A stretch of DNA of 64,000 nucleotides from Actinomycetospora soli (GTDB taxonomy: Bacteria; Actinomycetota; Actinomycetes; Mycobacteriales; Pseudonocardiaceae), in assembly GCF_021026295.1 (NCBI RefSeq), contig NZ_JAJNDA010000002.1, positions 372,001-436,000 of the forward strand, read 5' to 3'. Under the pieces are notes generated by a model, which was given only the letters and a program-made list of their open reading frames with translations, ran no database searches and was not told where the DNA came from. The position numbers and the translations under genes were made by a program. Positions 14,590-21,866 of the stretch are shown piece by piece (positions within the stretch are counted from its first letter, which is position 1; every line of letters begins with the position of its first letter).

Positions 14590-15141
14590 TCACCCCCGGG
14601 AAACCCGGTACAGGTCACGCAGCAGGAGGATCTCCGCGCCGTGGTGGATCACCTCCCGGTGGATGTGCAGGACGAGGACCGCCATCGGCTCGGCCGCGAA
14701 CGGGCCCTCGGCCGGGCCGCACGGCCGGACGAGGCCCTCCTCGCCGAGCGCGCGCACGCCGGCCACCCAGCGGTCGTGCGCCGCGTCGAGCTGCTCGAGC
14801 GCCTCGTCCGCGGTGGCCGCGTACCGGTGCGTCGCGACGTCGTCCGCCGGTCCGCCGAAGTGGCTCGCGGTGCGGACACCCAGACAGCCGACGATCACGT
14901 GGGCCATCCGCCAGGCGATGGTGGTGACCGGGGGCGGTTCGGGGGCCGGGACCTCGAGGTCCAGCACCATGTCCCCGCCGCCCCACGGCCGGGTGACCGC
15001 CTCCGCGCGCGATCGCACCGTCCACGCCCCGGGCCCGGGCTCCCAGAGGTACTCGGCGTCGGTGAGCCCGTCGAGCTTCGGCCGCAGGGACGTCGACCAC
15101 TGGAACTCGAGCTGGTCGACGAGGAGTGGATTCCACTGCAC
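14590..15141 (-). CDS. DinB/YfiT-superfamily protein
   Basis: 183 residues, a DinB-like four-helix bundle. Metal-ligand histidines are placed as in the family: RMAHVIVG at about residue 77 and HIHREVIHHGAEILLLRDLY near the C-terminus (H-x3-H type). Family members include mycothiol-dependent and bacillithiol-dependent transferases and isomerases. GTG at 15141 was chosen because GGAGGAAT lies 4-10 nt upstream; the frame extends further but into the divergent gene. It diverges from another putative mycothiol-dependent gene only 25 bp away, so the two share a promoter region. Confidence 0.8.
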   Translation of the reverse strand: MQWNPLLVDQLEFQWSTSLRPKLDGLTDAEYLWEPGPGAWTVRSRAEAVTRPWGGGDMVLDLEVPAPEPPPVTTIAWRMAHVIVGCLGVRTASHFGGPADDVATHRYAATADEALEQLDAAHDRWVAGVRALGEEGLVRPCGPAEGPFAAEPMAVLVLHIHREVIHHGAEILLLRDLYRVSRG

Positions 15142-15166
15142 GGCGATTCCTCCTACGGTCCGGCGC

Positions 15167-15787
15167 GTGGACGACATCCTGCGCACCGAGCGTCTCACCG
15201 CGGTCCGACGGTTCCGGGCCCTCGACGGCGAGGACTGGGAGCGGCCGAGCCTGTGCGCGGGCTGGCGGACCCGCGAGGTGCTCGCGCACATGGTCACGCC
15301 GTTCGAGGTGTCCCTGCCGCGGATGGCCCTGTCGATGGTCCGTCACCGCGGACCGTCCGGGGCGATGGACGCCTGGGCCCGGTCGCTCGCCGAGCGGGAC
15401 GTCGCGGAGCTGGTCGACGTGCTCGAGGTGAACGCGGGGTCGCGGTTCCACGCGCCGGGTCTGCCGCTCGCGGCGTCGCTCACCGACGTGCTGGTGCACA
15501 CGGTGGACGTCCTGTGGGCGCTCGCCGGGTACGCCTCGGTCGACCACGTCGACCCCGCCCACGTGCGGCCCTCGCTGGAGTTCCTCACCACCCCGCGCGC
15601 GGTCGGCCCGTTCCTGCCGCGCGGCCGTCTCGACGGGGTCCGCCTGGAGGCCACGGACGTGGACCTCGCGCACGGCTCCGGGGACGTGGTGGCCGGTCCG
15701 GCGCTCGCTCTCGTGGCCGGCGCGTGCGGCCGCGCGCCCGCGTACGACCTGCTCGACGGGCCGGGGGTGGCGCGCTGGCGGGACTGA
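15167..15787 (+). CDS. Maleylpyruvate-isomerase-family (mycothiol-dependent) protein
   Basis: 206 residues. The N-terminal DinB-like mycothiol-dependent maleylpyruvate isomerase domain is recognised from ERLTAVRRFRALDGEDWERP, then SLCAGWRTREVLAHMVTP, with metal ligands in LAHMVTP and TDVLVHTVDV. The C-terminal ~70 residues hold the LEATDVDLAHGSGDVVAGPA segment typical of the SCP2-like partner domain of the same family. Members act on small electrophiles with mycothiol; the specific reaction is unknown. GTG at 15167 gives the family's N-terminus. It ends before a double hairpin that separates it from the convergent acyl-CoA dehydrogenase gene. Confidence 0.8.
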   Translation: MDDILRTERLTAVRRFRALDGEDWERPSLCAGWRTREVLAHMVTPFEVSLPRMALSMVRHRGPSGAMDAWARSLAERDVAELVDVLEVNAGSRFHAPGLPLAASLTDVLVHTVDVLWALAGYASVDHVDPAHVRPSLEFLTTPRAVGPFLPRGRLDGVRLEATDVDLAHGSGDVVAGPALALVAGACGRAPAYDLLDGPGVARWRD

Positions 15788-15828
15788 GCCGCGGCAGGAC
15801 CCGACGTCGGGAAGGTCCCGGGACGGCG

Positions 15829-15861
15829 ACGGCCCCGGTCGCGCCGGGCGACCGGGGCCGT
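15829..15861 (+). terminator. Hairpin terminator after the maleylpyruvate-isomerase-like gene
   Basis: A perfect 14-bp stem (ACGGCCCCGGTCGC and complement) with a 5-nt loop lies 42 nt past the stop at 15787. Confidence 0.8.
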
Positions 15862-15884
15862 GCCGGGGGAGCGTTCTCGGGGGA

Positions 15885-15913
15885 CCCTGCCCGCCCCCCT
15901 CGCGCGGGCAGGG
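15885..15913 (-). terminator. Hairpin terminator after the acyl-CoA dehydrogenase gene
   Basis: CCCTGCCCGC (15885-15894) pairs with GCGGGCAGGG (15904-15913) around a 9-nt loop, ending 4 nt before the stop codon of the minus-strand gene at 15917. Together with the hairpin at 15829-15861 it forms a back-to-back convergent pair. Confidence 0.7.
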
Positions 15914-15916
15914 GGC

Positions 15917-17128
15917 TCAGGCGATGTGCCGGCCGCTGATCGACCGGGCGATGACGAGCTGCTGGATCTGCTCGGTGCCCTCGAAGATGTCGTAGATCTT
16001 CGAGTCGCGGTGCATGCGCTCGACCGGGTGCTCGCGGGAGTAGCCCGCGCCTCCGAGGATCTGGATGGCCCGCTCGGTGGCCCACACGGCGGTGCGGCCG
16101 GCCTTGAGCTTGGACATCGAGCCCTCGCCCGCCTCGAACGGCACGCCGTTGCGCCCCATCCAGGCGGCCCGCCACACCAGCAGGCGGGCGGCGTCGATCT
16201 CGGTCTTCATGTCCGCGAGGGTGAAGGCGATCGACTGGTTGTCGATGATCGGGCGCCCGAAGGTCTGGCGGCCCTTCGCGTACTCCAGCGCGTACTCGTA
16301 GGCCGCGCGCGCGATGCCGATGGCCTGCGCGCCGACCGTCGGCCGGGAGAGCTCGAAGGTCTGCATGGCCGCCGAGCCCTTGGACTTCTGACCCTCACGG
16401 GCCTTGGCCAGTCGCTCGTCGAGCTTCTCCTTGCCGCCGAGCAGGCACGAGCCCGGCACGACGACGTCGTCGAGGAAGACGTCCGCGGTGTGCGAGGCCC
16501 GCAGCCCCATCTTCTTGATCTTGCGCGTGGACTCCAGGCCCGGCGTGTTCGGCGGAATGACGAAGCCGGCCTGCCCGCGGGTGCCGAGCGAGGGGTCGAC
16601 CACGGCCTGGACGACGTGGATGTTCGCGATCCCCCCGTTGGTGGCCCACGCCTTGGCGCCGGAGATCGTCCACTGGTCCTTGGCCTCGTCGTAGACGGCC
16701 TTGGTGCGCATCGCCCCGACGTCGGAGCCGGACTCCGGCTCGGACGAGCAGAAGGCGGCCACCTTGACGTCGTCGACGTCGCCGTAGCACTGCGGGATCC
16801 ACTCGACCATCTGCTCGGGCGTGCCCGAGGAGAAGATGCCCGCGACGGCGAGCGTGGTGCCGAAGATCGCCATGCCGATGCCGCCGTCGCCCCAGAAGAG
16901 CTCCTCGTTGACGATCGGCAGGCTCAGGCCGGTCTCGTCGCCCCAGAAGGACGCGAGCGTCTCGAAGTTGTAGAGCTCGATCTTCGCGGCCTCCTGCAGG
17001 ACGGGCCACGGGGTGGCCTCGCGCTCGTCCCACTCCTCGGCCGCGGGCCGGATGACGTCGGCGGCGAAGCCGTGCGCCCAGTCCCGGAGGTCGGTGTGCT
17101 CCTCGGACAGTTCCATCGAGAAAGACAT
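15917..17128 (-). CDS. Acyl-CoA dehydrogenase
   Basis: 403 residues. Motifs: AAFCSSEPESGSDVGAM (FAD/substrate loop), SGAKAWATNGGIA, GRQTFGRPIIDNQSIAFTLAD, RAIQILGGAGYSREHPVER and the catalytic Glu in YDIFEGTEQIQQL. This is the standard two-electron FAD acyl-CoA dehydrogenase fold, passing electrons to ETF. The chain-length preference is unknown; the WxxRxxxxM loop variants are not diagnostic. ATG at 17128 follows GAGGTGCGAACC; a GTG three codons upstream is the only alternative. It begins 10 bp after the SCP2 gene, forming an SCP2-acyl-CoA dehydrogenase operon whose promoter faces a TetR regulator, so control by that regulator is likely. Confidence 0.88.
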   Translation of the reverse strand: MSFSMELSEEHTDLRDWAHGFAADVIRPAAEEWDEREATPWPVLQEAAKIELYNFETLASFWGDETGLSLPIVNEELFWGDGGIGMAIFGTTLAVAGIFSSGTPEQMVEWIPQCYGDVDDVKVAAFCSSEPESGSDVGAMRTKAVYDEAKDQWTISGAKAWATNGGIANIHVVQAVVDPSLGTRGQAGFVIPPNTPGLESTRKIKKMGLRASHTADVFLDDVVVPGSCLLGGKEKLDERLAKAREGQKSKGSAAMQTFELSRPTVGAQAIGIARAAYEYALEYAKGRQTFGRPIIDNQSIAFTLADMKTEIDAARLLVWRAAWMGRNGVPFEAGEGSMSKLKAGRTAVWATERAIQILGGAGYSREHPVERMHRDSKIYDIFEGTEQIQQLVIARSISGRHIA

Positions 17129-17138
17129 GGTTCGCACC

Positions 17139-17678
17139 TCAGGCGGAGGGGATGGTGAACATCTTCTGCAGGGCGGTGGCGAAGCCGACGTCGCCGGAGA
17201 CCTTGAGCTTGCGCGTCATGAACAGCGTGATCGGGTTCGCGTTGTTCGTGACGACCTTGAGGAACTCGGTGCCGTTCATGAACAGCTCGGTGCGCGGTTC
17301 CTCGTCGAGACTGGTGGAGACCGTGCAGGCGCCGTGCTGCATCGCGGTCTGGTAGTCGTCGCTGCCGCCGCCGGGCGCGCCCGTGACGTGCCAGTGCACG
17401 ACCTGGCGCTTCGAGCTCGCGCCCTTCGACGAGTAGAACTCGCTCATCCGGCCGAAGATCGCGTCGATCACCGGACGCCGGGCGTCGGAACTCATGATCG
17501 CCTCGAGCTGCGACTTGCTCGCGCCCTTCACGAGGCGGGCGAAGATCGACGGGTCCACGCCCTTCGACCCCTCCGGCTCGGAGAGCGCGTCGCGGAGGGC
17601 ACCGACCAGCTCGTCGTTGGACAGCTTCTTGAGGTCGACGCTGCGACCCAGCTCGTTGACGTCGATCTTCTCGGCCAC
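17139..17678 (-). CDS. SCP2 sterol-carrier-like domain protein
   Basis: 179 residues (182 if the GTG at 17687 is used). The C-terminal ~100 residues carry the SCP2 lipid-binding fold: VVHWHVTG, YQTAMQHGACTVSTSL, ELFMNGTEFLKVVTNNANPI and the typical KLKVSGDVGFATALQKMF. The N-terminal ~75 residues are helical and charged. SCP2 domains bind acyl-CoA or other lipids, and here the protein precedes an acyl-CoA dehydrogenase, suggesting delivery of an acyl substrate. GTG at 17678 was preferred because GGAG lies 8 nt upstream. It diverges from a TetR gene across an 83-bp promoter region. Confidence 0.82.
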   Translation of the reverse strand: MAEKIDVNELGRSVDLKKLSNDELVGALRDALSEPEGSKGVDPSIFARLVKGASKSQLEAIMSSDARRPVIDAIFGRMSEFYSSKGASSKRQVVHWHVTGAPGGGSDDYQTAMQHGACTVSTSLDEEPRTELFMNGTEFLKVVTNNANPITLFMTRKLKVSGDVGFATALQKMFTIPSA

Positions 17679-17729
17679 GGTCTCCACTCCGAGTGCGTTT
17701 CCAGGTACCAGCGGTCCCGCTGACGCTCG

Positions 17730-17748
17730 CTACTTTACGCAGCAGTAG
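17730..17748. promoter_or_regulatory. Candidate TetR operator
   Basis: CTACT (17730-17734) and AGTAG (17744-17748) form a 5-bp dyad with 9-nt spacing in the unusually A/T-rich middle of the region between the SCP2 gene and the TetR gene. Position and size (19 bp) fit a TetR dimer site that would control both directions. Confidence 0.4.
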
Positions 17749-17761
17749 ATAAGATGCAAGC

Positions 17762-18385
17762 GTGACCGCCGGAACACGCCGCCGCCTCGCTCCCGAGGTC
17801 CGCCGCCGCCAGGTGCTTGACGCGGCCATCGCGGTGTTCTCCGAGGAGGGGCTGCACGGCGCGTCGATGGACGCGATCGCCGCGCGCGCCGGCGTCTCGA
17901 AGCCGCTGGTCTACGCGCACGGCGGCACCAAGGACGAGCTGTTCGCCGCGTGCCTCGCGCGGGAGGCCGACCGACTGGTGTCGACACTGACGGCGGCGGG
18001 TCTCCCCGACGGCGGGTCGGGCGACCCGGGTGCGCGCGTGCGGCTGCGGCGGGCGCTGCGCGCCTTCTTCGGCGCCGTCACCACGCACCGGCAGGGGTGG
18101 ACCGTGCTCTACCGGCAGGCGTCGGTGGGCGAGTTCGCCGGGCCGGTCGACGCGGCGCGGCGGAGCATCGTGCTGCGCGCCGCGGAGATGCTCGCCGCGG
18201 AACTGGGCGGGTCGGTCGAGGCGGCGGAGCCGATCGCGCACACGCTGGTCGGCGCGGCGGAGGGGCTCACCGACTGGTGGCTCGGGGGCGACCACGTCGT
18301 CGGCGACCAGGAGCCGGCCGACCTCCTCGCCGACATGCTCATGGCCGTGGTGTGGCCGGGCCTGGACGCGTTGCGGCAGTCGTAG
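17762..18385 (+). CDS. TetR-family transcriptional regulator
   Basis: 207 residues. The N-terminal helix-turn-helix is standard: RRRQVLDAAIAVFSEEGLHG, then ASMDAIAARAGVSKPLVYAHGGTKDELFAACL. The remainder is a helical ligand domain with no recognisable ligand signature. It is transcribed away from the SCP2/acyl-CoA dehydrogenase operon, so it most likely represses that operon and itself in response to an acyl-CoA or related compound. GTG at 17762 is used, with the promoter region directly in front; the leader is very short and the mRNA may be leaderless. Confidence 0.88.
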   Translation: MTAGTRRRLAPEVRRRQVLDAAIAVFSEEGLHGASMDAIAARAGVSKPLVYAHGGTKDELFAACLAREADRLVSTLTAAGLPDGGSGDPGARVRLRRALRAFFGAVTTHRQGWTVLYRQASVGEFAGPVDAARRSIVLRAAEMLAAELGGSVEAAEPIAHTLVGAAEGLTDWWLGGDHVVGDQEPADLLADMLMAVVWPGLDALRQS

Positions 18386-18402
18386 TCGCTCGCGCTCCCG
18401 TG

Positions 18403-18428
18403 GCAGGAAAGCGTCGTTGCTGTCATCC
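18403..18428 (+). repeat. 26-nt intergenic repeat, copy 1 (half-element)
   Basis: These 26 nt, beginning GCAGGAAAGCGTCGTTGCTG, are identical to 30594-30619. There they form the left arm and first loop bases of a perfect 22-bp terminator hairpin. Here the right arm is missing, although the following bases (18424-18433) can pair with 18496-18505. It sits 18 nt past the TetR stop, in a 200-bp non-coding gap (18386-18585). Confidence 0.7.
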
Positions 18429-18553
18429 AGTGGCAGGTTCGCCGCATCGTCGATCCGGCCGAGAGCCGATGACCGGCGACGATGGCGACCTGCTCCCACT
18501 GGATGCGCGCAGCTCGCCATCGACGCCCGGGGCCCGATCGCGGCGTCTACGGG

Positions 18554-18583
18554 CGTCTAGCGCGAATGCGAGACGACCGGATA
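18554..18583 (+). repeat. 30-nt direct repeat bounding the two-component cassette, left copy
   Basis: The pattern CGTCTAGCG-N5-GCGA-N-ACGAC-N-GGATA matches the right copy at 21753-21782 at 23 of 30 positions, in the same orientation. It ends 3 nt before the stop codon of the membrane protein gene (18586). Confidence 0.55.
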
Positions 18584-18585
18584 TC

Positions 18586-18990
18586 TCACGAGGCGAGCGC
18601 GCGGGAGCGACCCGGGATCATCAGCCCGGTCACCCCGATCACCGCGACGACCAGGGCCAGCAGGAGCAGGCCTCCCTCCGAGCCCAGGAACGTCTCGTCG
18701 CCGAACAGTCCGGACGAGACGATGGACAGGCCGGGTACCGCCAGCAGGGCGACGACCGCGCCGACCAGACAGCCGGCGATCGTCGTGACCCGGCTGCGGC
18801 CGGCCGTCAGCTGCAGCGTCAGGGAGCAGGACCCGACGAGCACCCCGGCGAGCCCGAGGAAGAACGCGACCACGTCCAGCTCGCCGCCCGAGTAGCCCTG
18901 CACCGCGATCGCCACCCACTTGACGGACCAGCACACCGCGCCGACCACTCCCGCCGTCCCCGTGATGCGGATCCAGCTCGTCCGATCCAT
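18586..18990 (-). CDS. Small four-helix membrane protein
   Basis: 134 residues with four predicted membrane helices: about 8-28, 37-55 (VVAFFLGLAGVLVGSCSLTL), 66-88 and 105-125. ATG at 18990 follows GAGGGGGACGGCG. No family is recognised; the pattern is that of small actinobacterial integral membrane proteins of unknown role. It diverges from a histidine kinase gene, and a dyad at 19066-19088 lies between them, so it may be a target of that two-component system. Two slightly longer alternative starts lack a ribosome site. Confidence 0.7.
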   Translation of the reverse strand: MDRTSWIRITGTAGVVGAVCWSVKWVAIAVQGYSGGELDVVAFFLGLAGVLVGSCSLTLQLTAGRSRVTTIAGCLVGAVVALLAVPGLSIVSSGLFGDETFLGSEGGLLLLALVVAVIGVTGLMIPGRSRALAS

Positions 18991-19065
18991 CGCCGTCCCC
19001 CTCGAACCCGTCCAGCTGACGAGGCCCAGGAGAGCGCGGCCGGAACCACGATCGGTAGGGCGCGG

Positions 19066-19088
19066 ATGTCCCGCTCGAATCGGGACAT
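19066..19088. promoter_or_regulatory. Inverted repeat between membrane gene and kinase gene
   Basis: ATGTCCCG (19066-19073) and CGGGACAT (19081-19088) are perfect inverted arms with a 7-nt spacer, centred between the divergent starts at 18990 and 19122. This is the right size for a response-regulator dimer site, and the regulator is encoded just downstream. Confidence 0.45.
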
Positions 19089-19121
19089 TCCGACCATGGT
19101 GCGGCGGGACGTCGCTCCGCC

Positions 19122-21107
19122 ATGCTCGTCGTCGTGTCCCCCGCCGCGGAGCGTCGACGCTGGCCGTGGGGGGTGGCCGGGCTCGCCGGCGCACTCTCCG
19201 TGGCGGGGGCACCACTGGCGGTCGCGAACGGGGCGTTCGCCGGCGTCGAGGGCATCTACCTGGGCGACGCGATCACCGGCGCGGTCGTGCCCGCAGCGGG
19301 CGCGCTGCTGCTGGCCCACCGTCCCCGGGACCGCGTCGGGTGGGTCCTGCTCTCGACGGCGGGCCTCGCGCTCAGCTTCTTCCTCGCCGAGTGGTCCGGG
19401 TTCGGCCTGCACACGGCGCCCGGGTCGCTCCCGCTCGCAGCCCTCGCCGGCTGGGTGTCGGAGATCGTGTGGCTGCCGTTCCTCGCGCTGCTCACCCTGC
19501 TCCCACTGTGGTTCCCGACCGGCCGAGTCCCCTCCCGCGCCTGGCTCCCGTTGCAGGTCGTCGTGCTGGCTCTCTTCGGAGCTCTCCTCGTCGCCTGCCT
19601 GCTGCACCCGCGACTCGAGGACGGGACGCCGAGCCCGGTGACCGGACACCTGCCGGAGTGGCCCATGGACGTGGTCCGCGGCCTCACGACGGCGCTGGTG
19701 TTCAGCTCGCTCGCGTGTCTGGCGAGCCTCGTCGTGCGCTACGTCCGGGCCGACCGGGCGGATCGGCTCCGGATGCGCTGGTTCGCGCTCGCGATCACCG
19801 TGGCCGTGGGCGTCACGTTCCTGCCCGGGATCCCCACCACCCTGAACGACGTGCTCAGCGGCGTCGCGACGAGCCTCGTCGCCGCCGCCGTCCTCGCCGC
19901 CGTGCTCGGAGGGCTCCACGGGCTGGACACGGTGGTGGACCGGTCGCTGGTCTACGCCATCACCGCGGGTGCCACGTACCTGCTCTACGTCGTGGTGGTG
20001 GCCGCCGGCGCCGCCGTCCTCCCGGAGGCCGCGGGCTTCCTGGGCATCGCCGCCGTCGCCCTGGCCTTCGCGCCCGCCCGGACGGCCGTGGGCCGGGGCG
20101 TCGACCGGCTGCTCTACGGCCGACGGTCGGACCCGCTCGTCGCCCTCCGCGAGTTCGGGACCCGGCTCGACGACCCGTCCCGCGAGGACCGCCCGGGAGA
20201 CGGCGGGGCGGCCCTGCGCACCGTGCAGGAGGTCCTCCACGTCCCGGGCGCCGCTCTCACGGGCGAGGACGGGACCGTGGTCGCGGCGGTCGGGGAGCCC
20301 GTCGACGGACGACGCACGCACACGGTGCCGCTGCGCGCCCGGGGCCGGCTCCTCGGGTCCCTGACGGTGGCCCTCCGGCCGGGGGAGACGGGACCGGACC
20401 CTCGCGACGAGGCCCTGGTCGACGCCCTCGCCCGCGTGCTCGCCGGCACGCTCGACGCCCAGGCCCTGGCCGTCGACCTGCAACGGGCCCGGGAGCACCT
20501 CGTGCTGGCCGGGGAGGAGGAGCGGCGCCGGCTGCACCGCGATCTCCACGACGGCCTCGGCCCGGTGCTCTCCCACTCGGTGCTCGCCCTGGACGGATTG
20601 CGCCGCGAGCTCGGGCCGGATCGGGCCGATGCCGCCGGCGCCGCCACCCTGAAGAGCACGCTCCAGGACGCCCTGGTCGACCTCCGCCGCCTCGTGCACG
20701 GGCTCCGCCCACCGGCCCTCGACGACGTCGGGCTCGTCGCGGCCCTCGACAAGCACGTCGACCTCGTCGCCACCGGGGACCCGGCCGTCGCACTCGAGGC
20801 CCGGGACGTCCCCGACGACCTCCCCGCCGCCGTCGAGGTCGCCGCCTACCGGATCGCCACCGAGGCGCTCACCAACGTCACCCGCCACGCGGGGGCCACG
20901 ACCTGCACCGTGCGGCTGACGGTCGCCGCCGGACACCTGCACGTCACGGTCGTCGACGACGGCCACGCCGCCCCGGACGCCGTCCCCGGCGTCGGGTTGA
21001 CCTCCCTCCGGCACCGGGCGGAGGAACTCGGCGGCGACCTCGAGGTCGTCCACGCTGCCGACGGCACGACCCTGAGCGCGCACCTGCCGCTGCACGAGGG
21101 CGCGTGA
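19122..21107 (+). CDS. Membrane sensor histidine kinase (HisKA_3/NarX type)
   Basis: 661 residues. The N-terminal ~310 residues contain about eight hydrophobic helices with little periplasmic sequence, followed by a GAF-like region (about 345-440). The HisKA_3 dimerisation domain holds the phospho-acceptor in ERRRLHRDLHDGLGPVLSHS, and the HATPase part has ALTNVTRHAG (N box) and VTVVDDG...GVGLTSLRHRAEELGG. This is the architecture of the large actinobacterial NarL-partner kinases; the signal is unknown. The stop overlaps the response-regulator start by 4 bp (GTGA), so the pair is translationally coupled. Confidence 0.9.
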   Translation: MLVVVSPAAERRRWPWGVAGLAGALSVAGAPLAVANGAFAGVEGIYLGDAITGAVVPAAGALLLAHRPRDRVGWVLLSTAGLALSFFLAEWSGFGLHTAPGSLPLAALAGWVSEIVWLPFLALLTLLPLWFPTGRVPSRAWLPLQVVVLALFGALLVACLLHPRLEDGTPSPVTGHLPEWPMDVVRGLTTALVFSSLACLASLVVRYVRADRADRLRMRWFALAITVAVGVTFLPGIPTTLNDVLSGVATSLVAAAVLAAVLGGLHGLDTVVDRSLVYAITAGATYLLYVVVVAAGAAVLPEAAGFLGIAAVALAFAPARTAVGRGVDRLLYGRRSDPLVALREFGTRLDDPSREDRPGDGGAALRTVQEVLHVPGAALTGEDGTVVAAVGEPVDGRRTHTVPLRARGRLLGSLTVALRPGETGPDPRDEALVDALARVLAGTLDAQALAVDLQRAREHLVLAGEEERRRLHRDLHDGLGPVLSHSVLALDGLRRELGPDRADAAGAATLKSTLQDALVDLRRLVHGLRPPALDDVGLVAALDKHVDLVATGDPAVALEARDVPDDLPAAVEVAAYRIATEALTNVTRHAGATTCTVRLTVAAGHLHVTVVDDGHAAPDAVPGVGLTSLRHRAEELGGDLEVVHAADGTTLSAHLPLHEGA

Positions 21108-21736
21108 GCGCCGTGCGCGTCCTGGTCGTGGACGACCACCCGCTCTTCCGCTCGGGCCTGCGCGCGATGATCGACCGGGTCGACGGCGTCGAGTGCGCGG
21201 GGGTGGCCGCCTCGGGGGAGGAGGCCCTGGACCTGGCGGGCTCGGTCGAGGTCGACGTGGTGCTGCTCGACCTGCGGATGCCGGGGATCGGCGGACTCGA
21301 GACCTGCCGCCTGCTCCTCGCCCGACCGGATCCGCCCGCGGTCGTGGTCCTCACCATGGTCGAGGAGGACGTGTCCGTGGCGGCCGCCCTGCGCGCCGGT
21401 GCCCGTGGCTACCTGTTGAAGGGCGCGGACGAGGCGGAGATCCTGGCCGCCCTCGCGCTCGCCGTGGCAGGTGGCACGGTGCTCGGGCCCGCCGTTCCGG
21501 TCGGCGCCCTCGACCACGGCGGCTCCGCGGCCGGGCCGTTCCCCGAACTCAGCGAGCGCGAACGGCGTGTGCTCGACCTGCTCGCGGCGGGCCGACCCAC
21601 CGCCGGGATCGCCGCCGAGCTCTCGCTGAGCACGAAGACGGTGCGCAACTACCTCTCGGCCGTCTACGCGAAGCTGCAGGTCGAGGACCGGTACGCGGCC
21701 ATCGCGCTGGCGAGGGCGCGCGGTCTCGGGCGCTGA
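21104..21736 (+). CDS. NarL/LuxR-family response regulator
   Basis: 210 residues. The receiver domain (1-120) shows VVDDHPLFRSGL (acidic pocket), LLDLRMPGIGG (phospho-acceptor Asp), the switch Thr in VVVLTMVEEDVS, and Lys in GYLLKGADEAE. The C-terminal LuxR-type helix-turn-helix is ELSERERRVLDLLAAGRPTA followed by GIAAELSLSTKTVRNYLSAVYAKL. It is the cognate partner of the overlapping kinase gene. The dyad at 19066-19088 is a plausible binding site. Confidence 0.92.
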   Translation: MSAVRVLVVDDHPLFRSGLRAMIDRVDGVECAGVAASGEEALDLAGSVEVDVVLLDLRMPGIGGLETCRLLLARPDPPAVVVLTMVEEDVSVAAALRAGARGYLLKGADEAEILAALALAVAGGTVLGPAVPVGALDHGGSAAGPFPELSERERRVLDLLAAGRPTAGIAAELSLSTKTVRNYLSAVYAKLQVEDRYAAIALARARGLGR

Positions 21737-21752
21737 TCGGACTCTCTCGGCC

Positions 21753-21796
21753 CGTCTAGCGTCGCCGCGATACGACGGGATACGACCGGATACGCC
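21753..21796 (+). repeat. Right copy of the bounding direct repeat, with three 10-bp GATACG tandem units
   Basis: Bases 21753-21782 match 18554-18583 at 23 of 30 positions. Within and beyond it, GATACG recurs at 21769, 21779 and 21789, exactly 10 bp apart. It lies 17 nt past the response regulator stop, in the 130-bp gap before the convergent reductase gene. Confidence 0.5.
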
Positions 21797-21866
21797 GCGA
21801 TCACCGGGACGAACGACGCGTTCGCGGCCTCCAGCGGCACCGCTGGGTGGTCCGAGCGCGGGCCCC

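Noticed and set aside
21810-21824. CGAACGACGCGTTCG as a second LexA box
   Set aside because: The spacer is 5 nt rather than 4, so the half-sites are out of register, and it is in a convergent 3' region.
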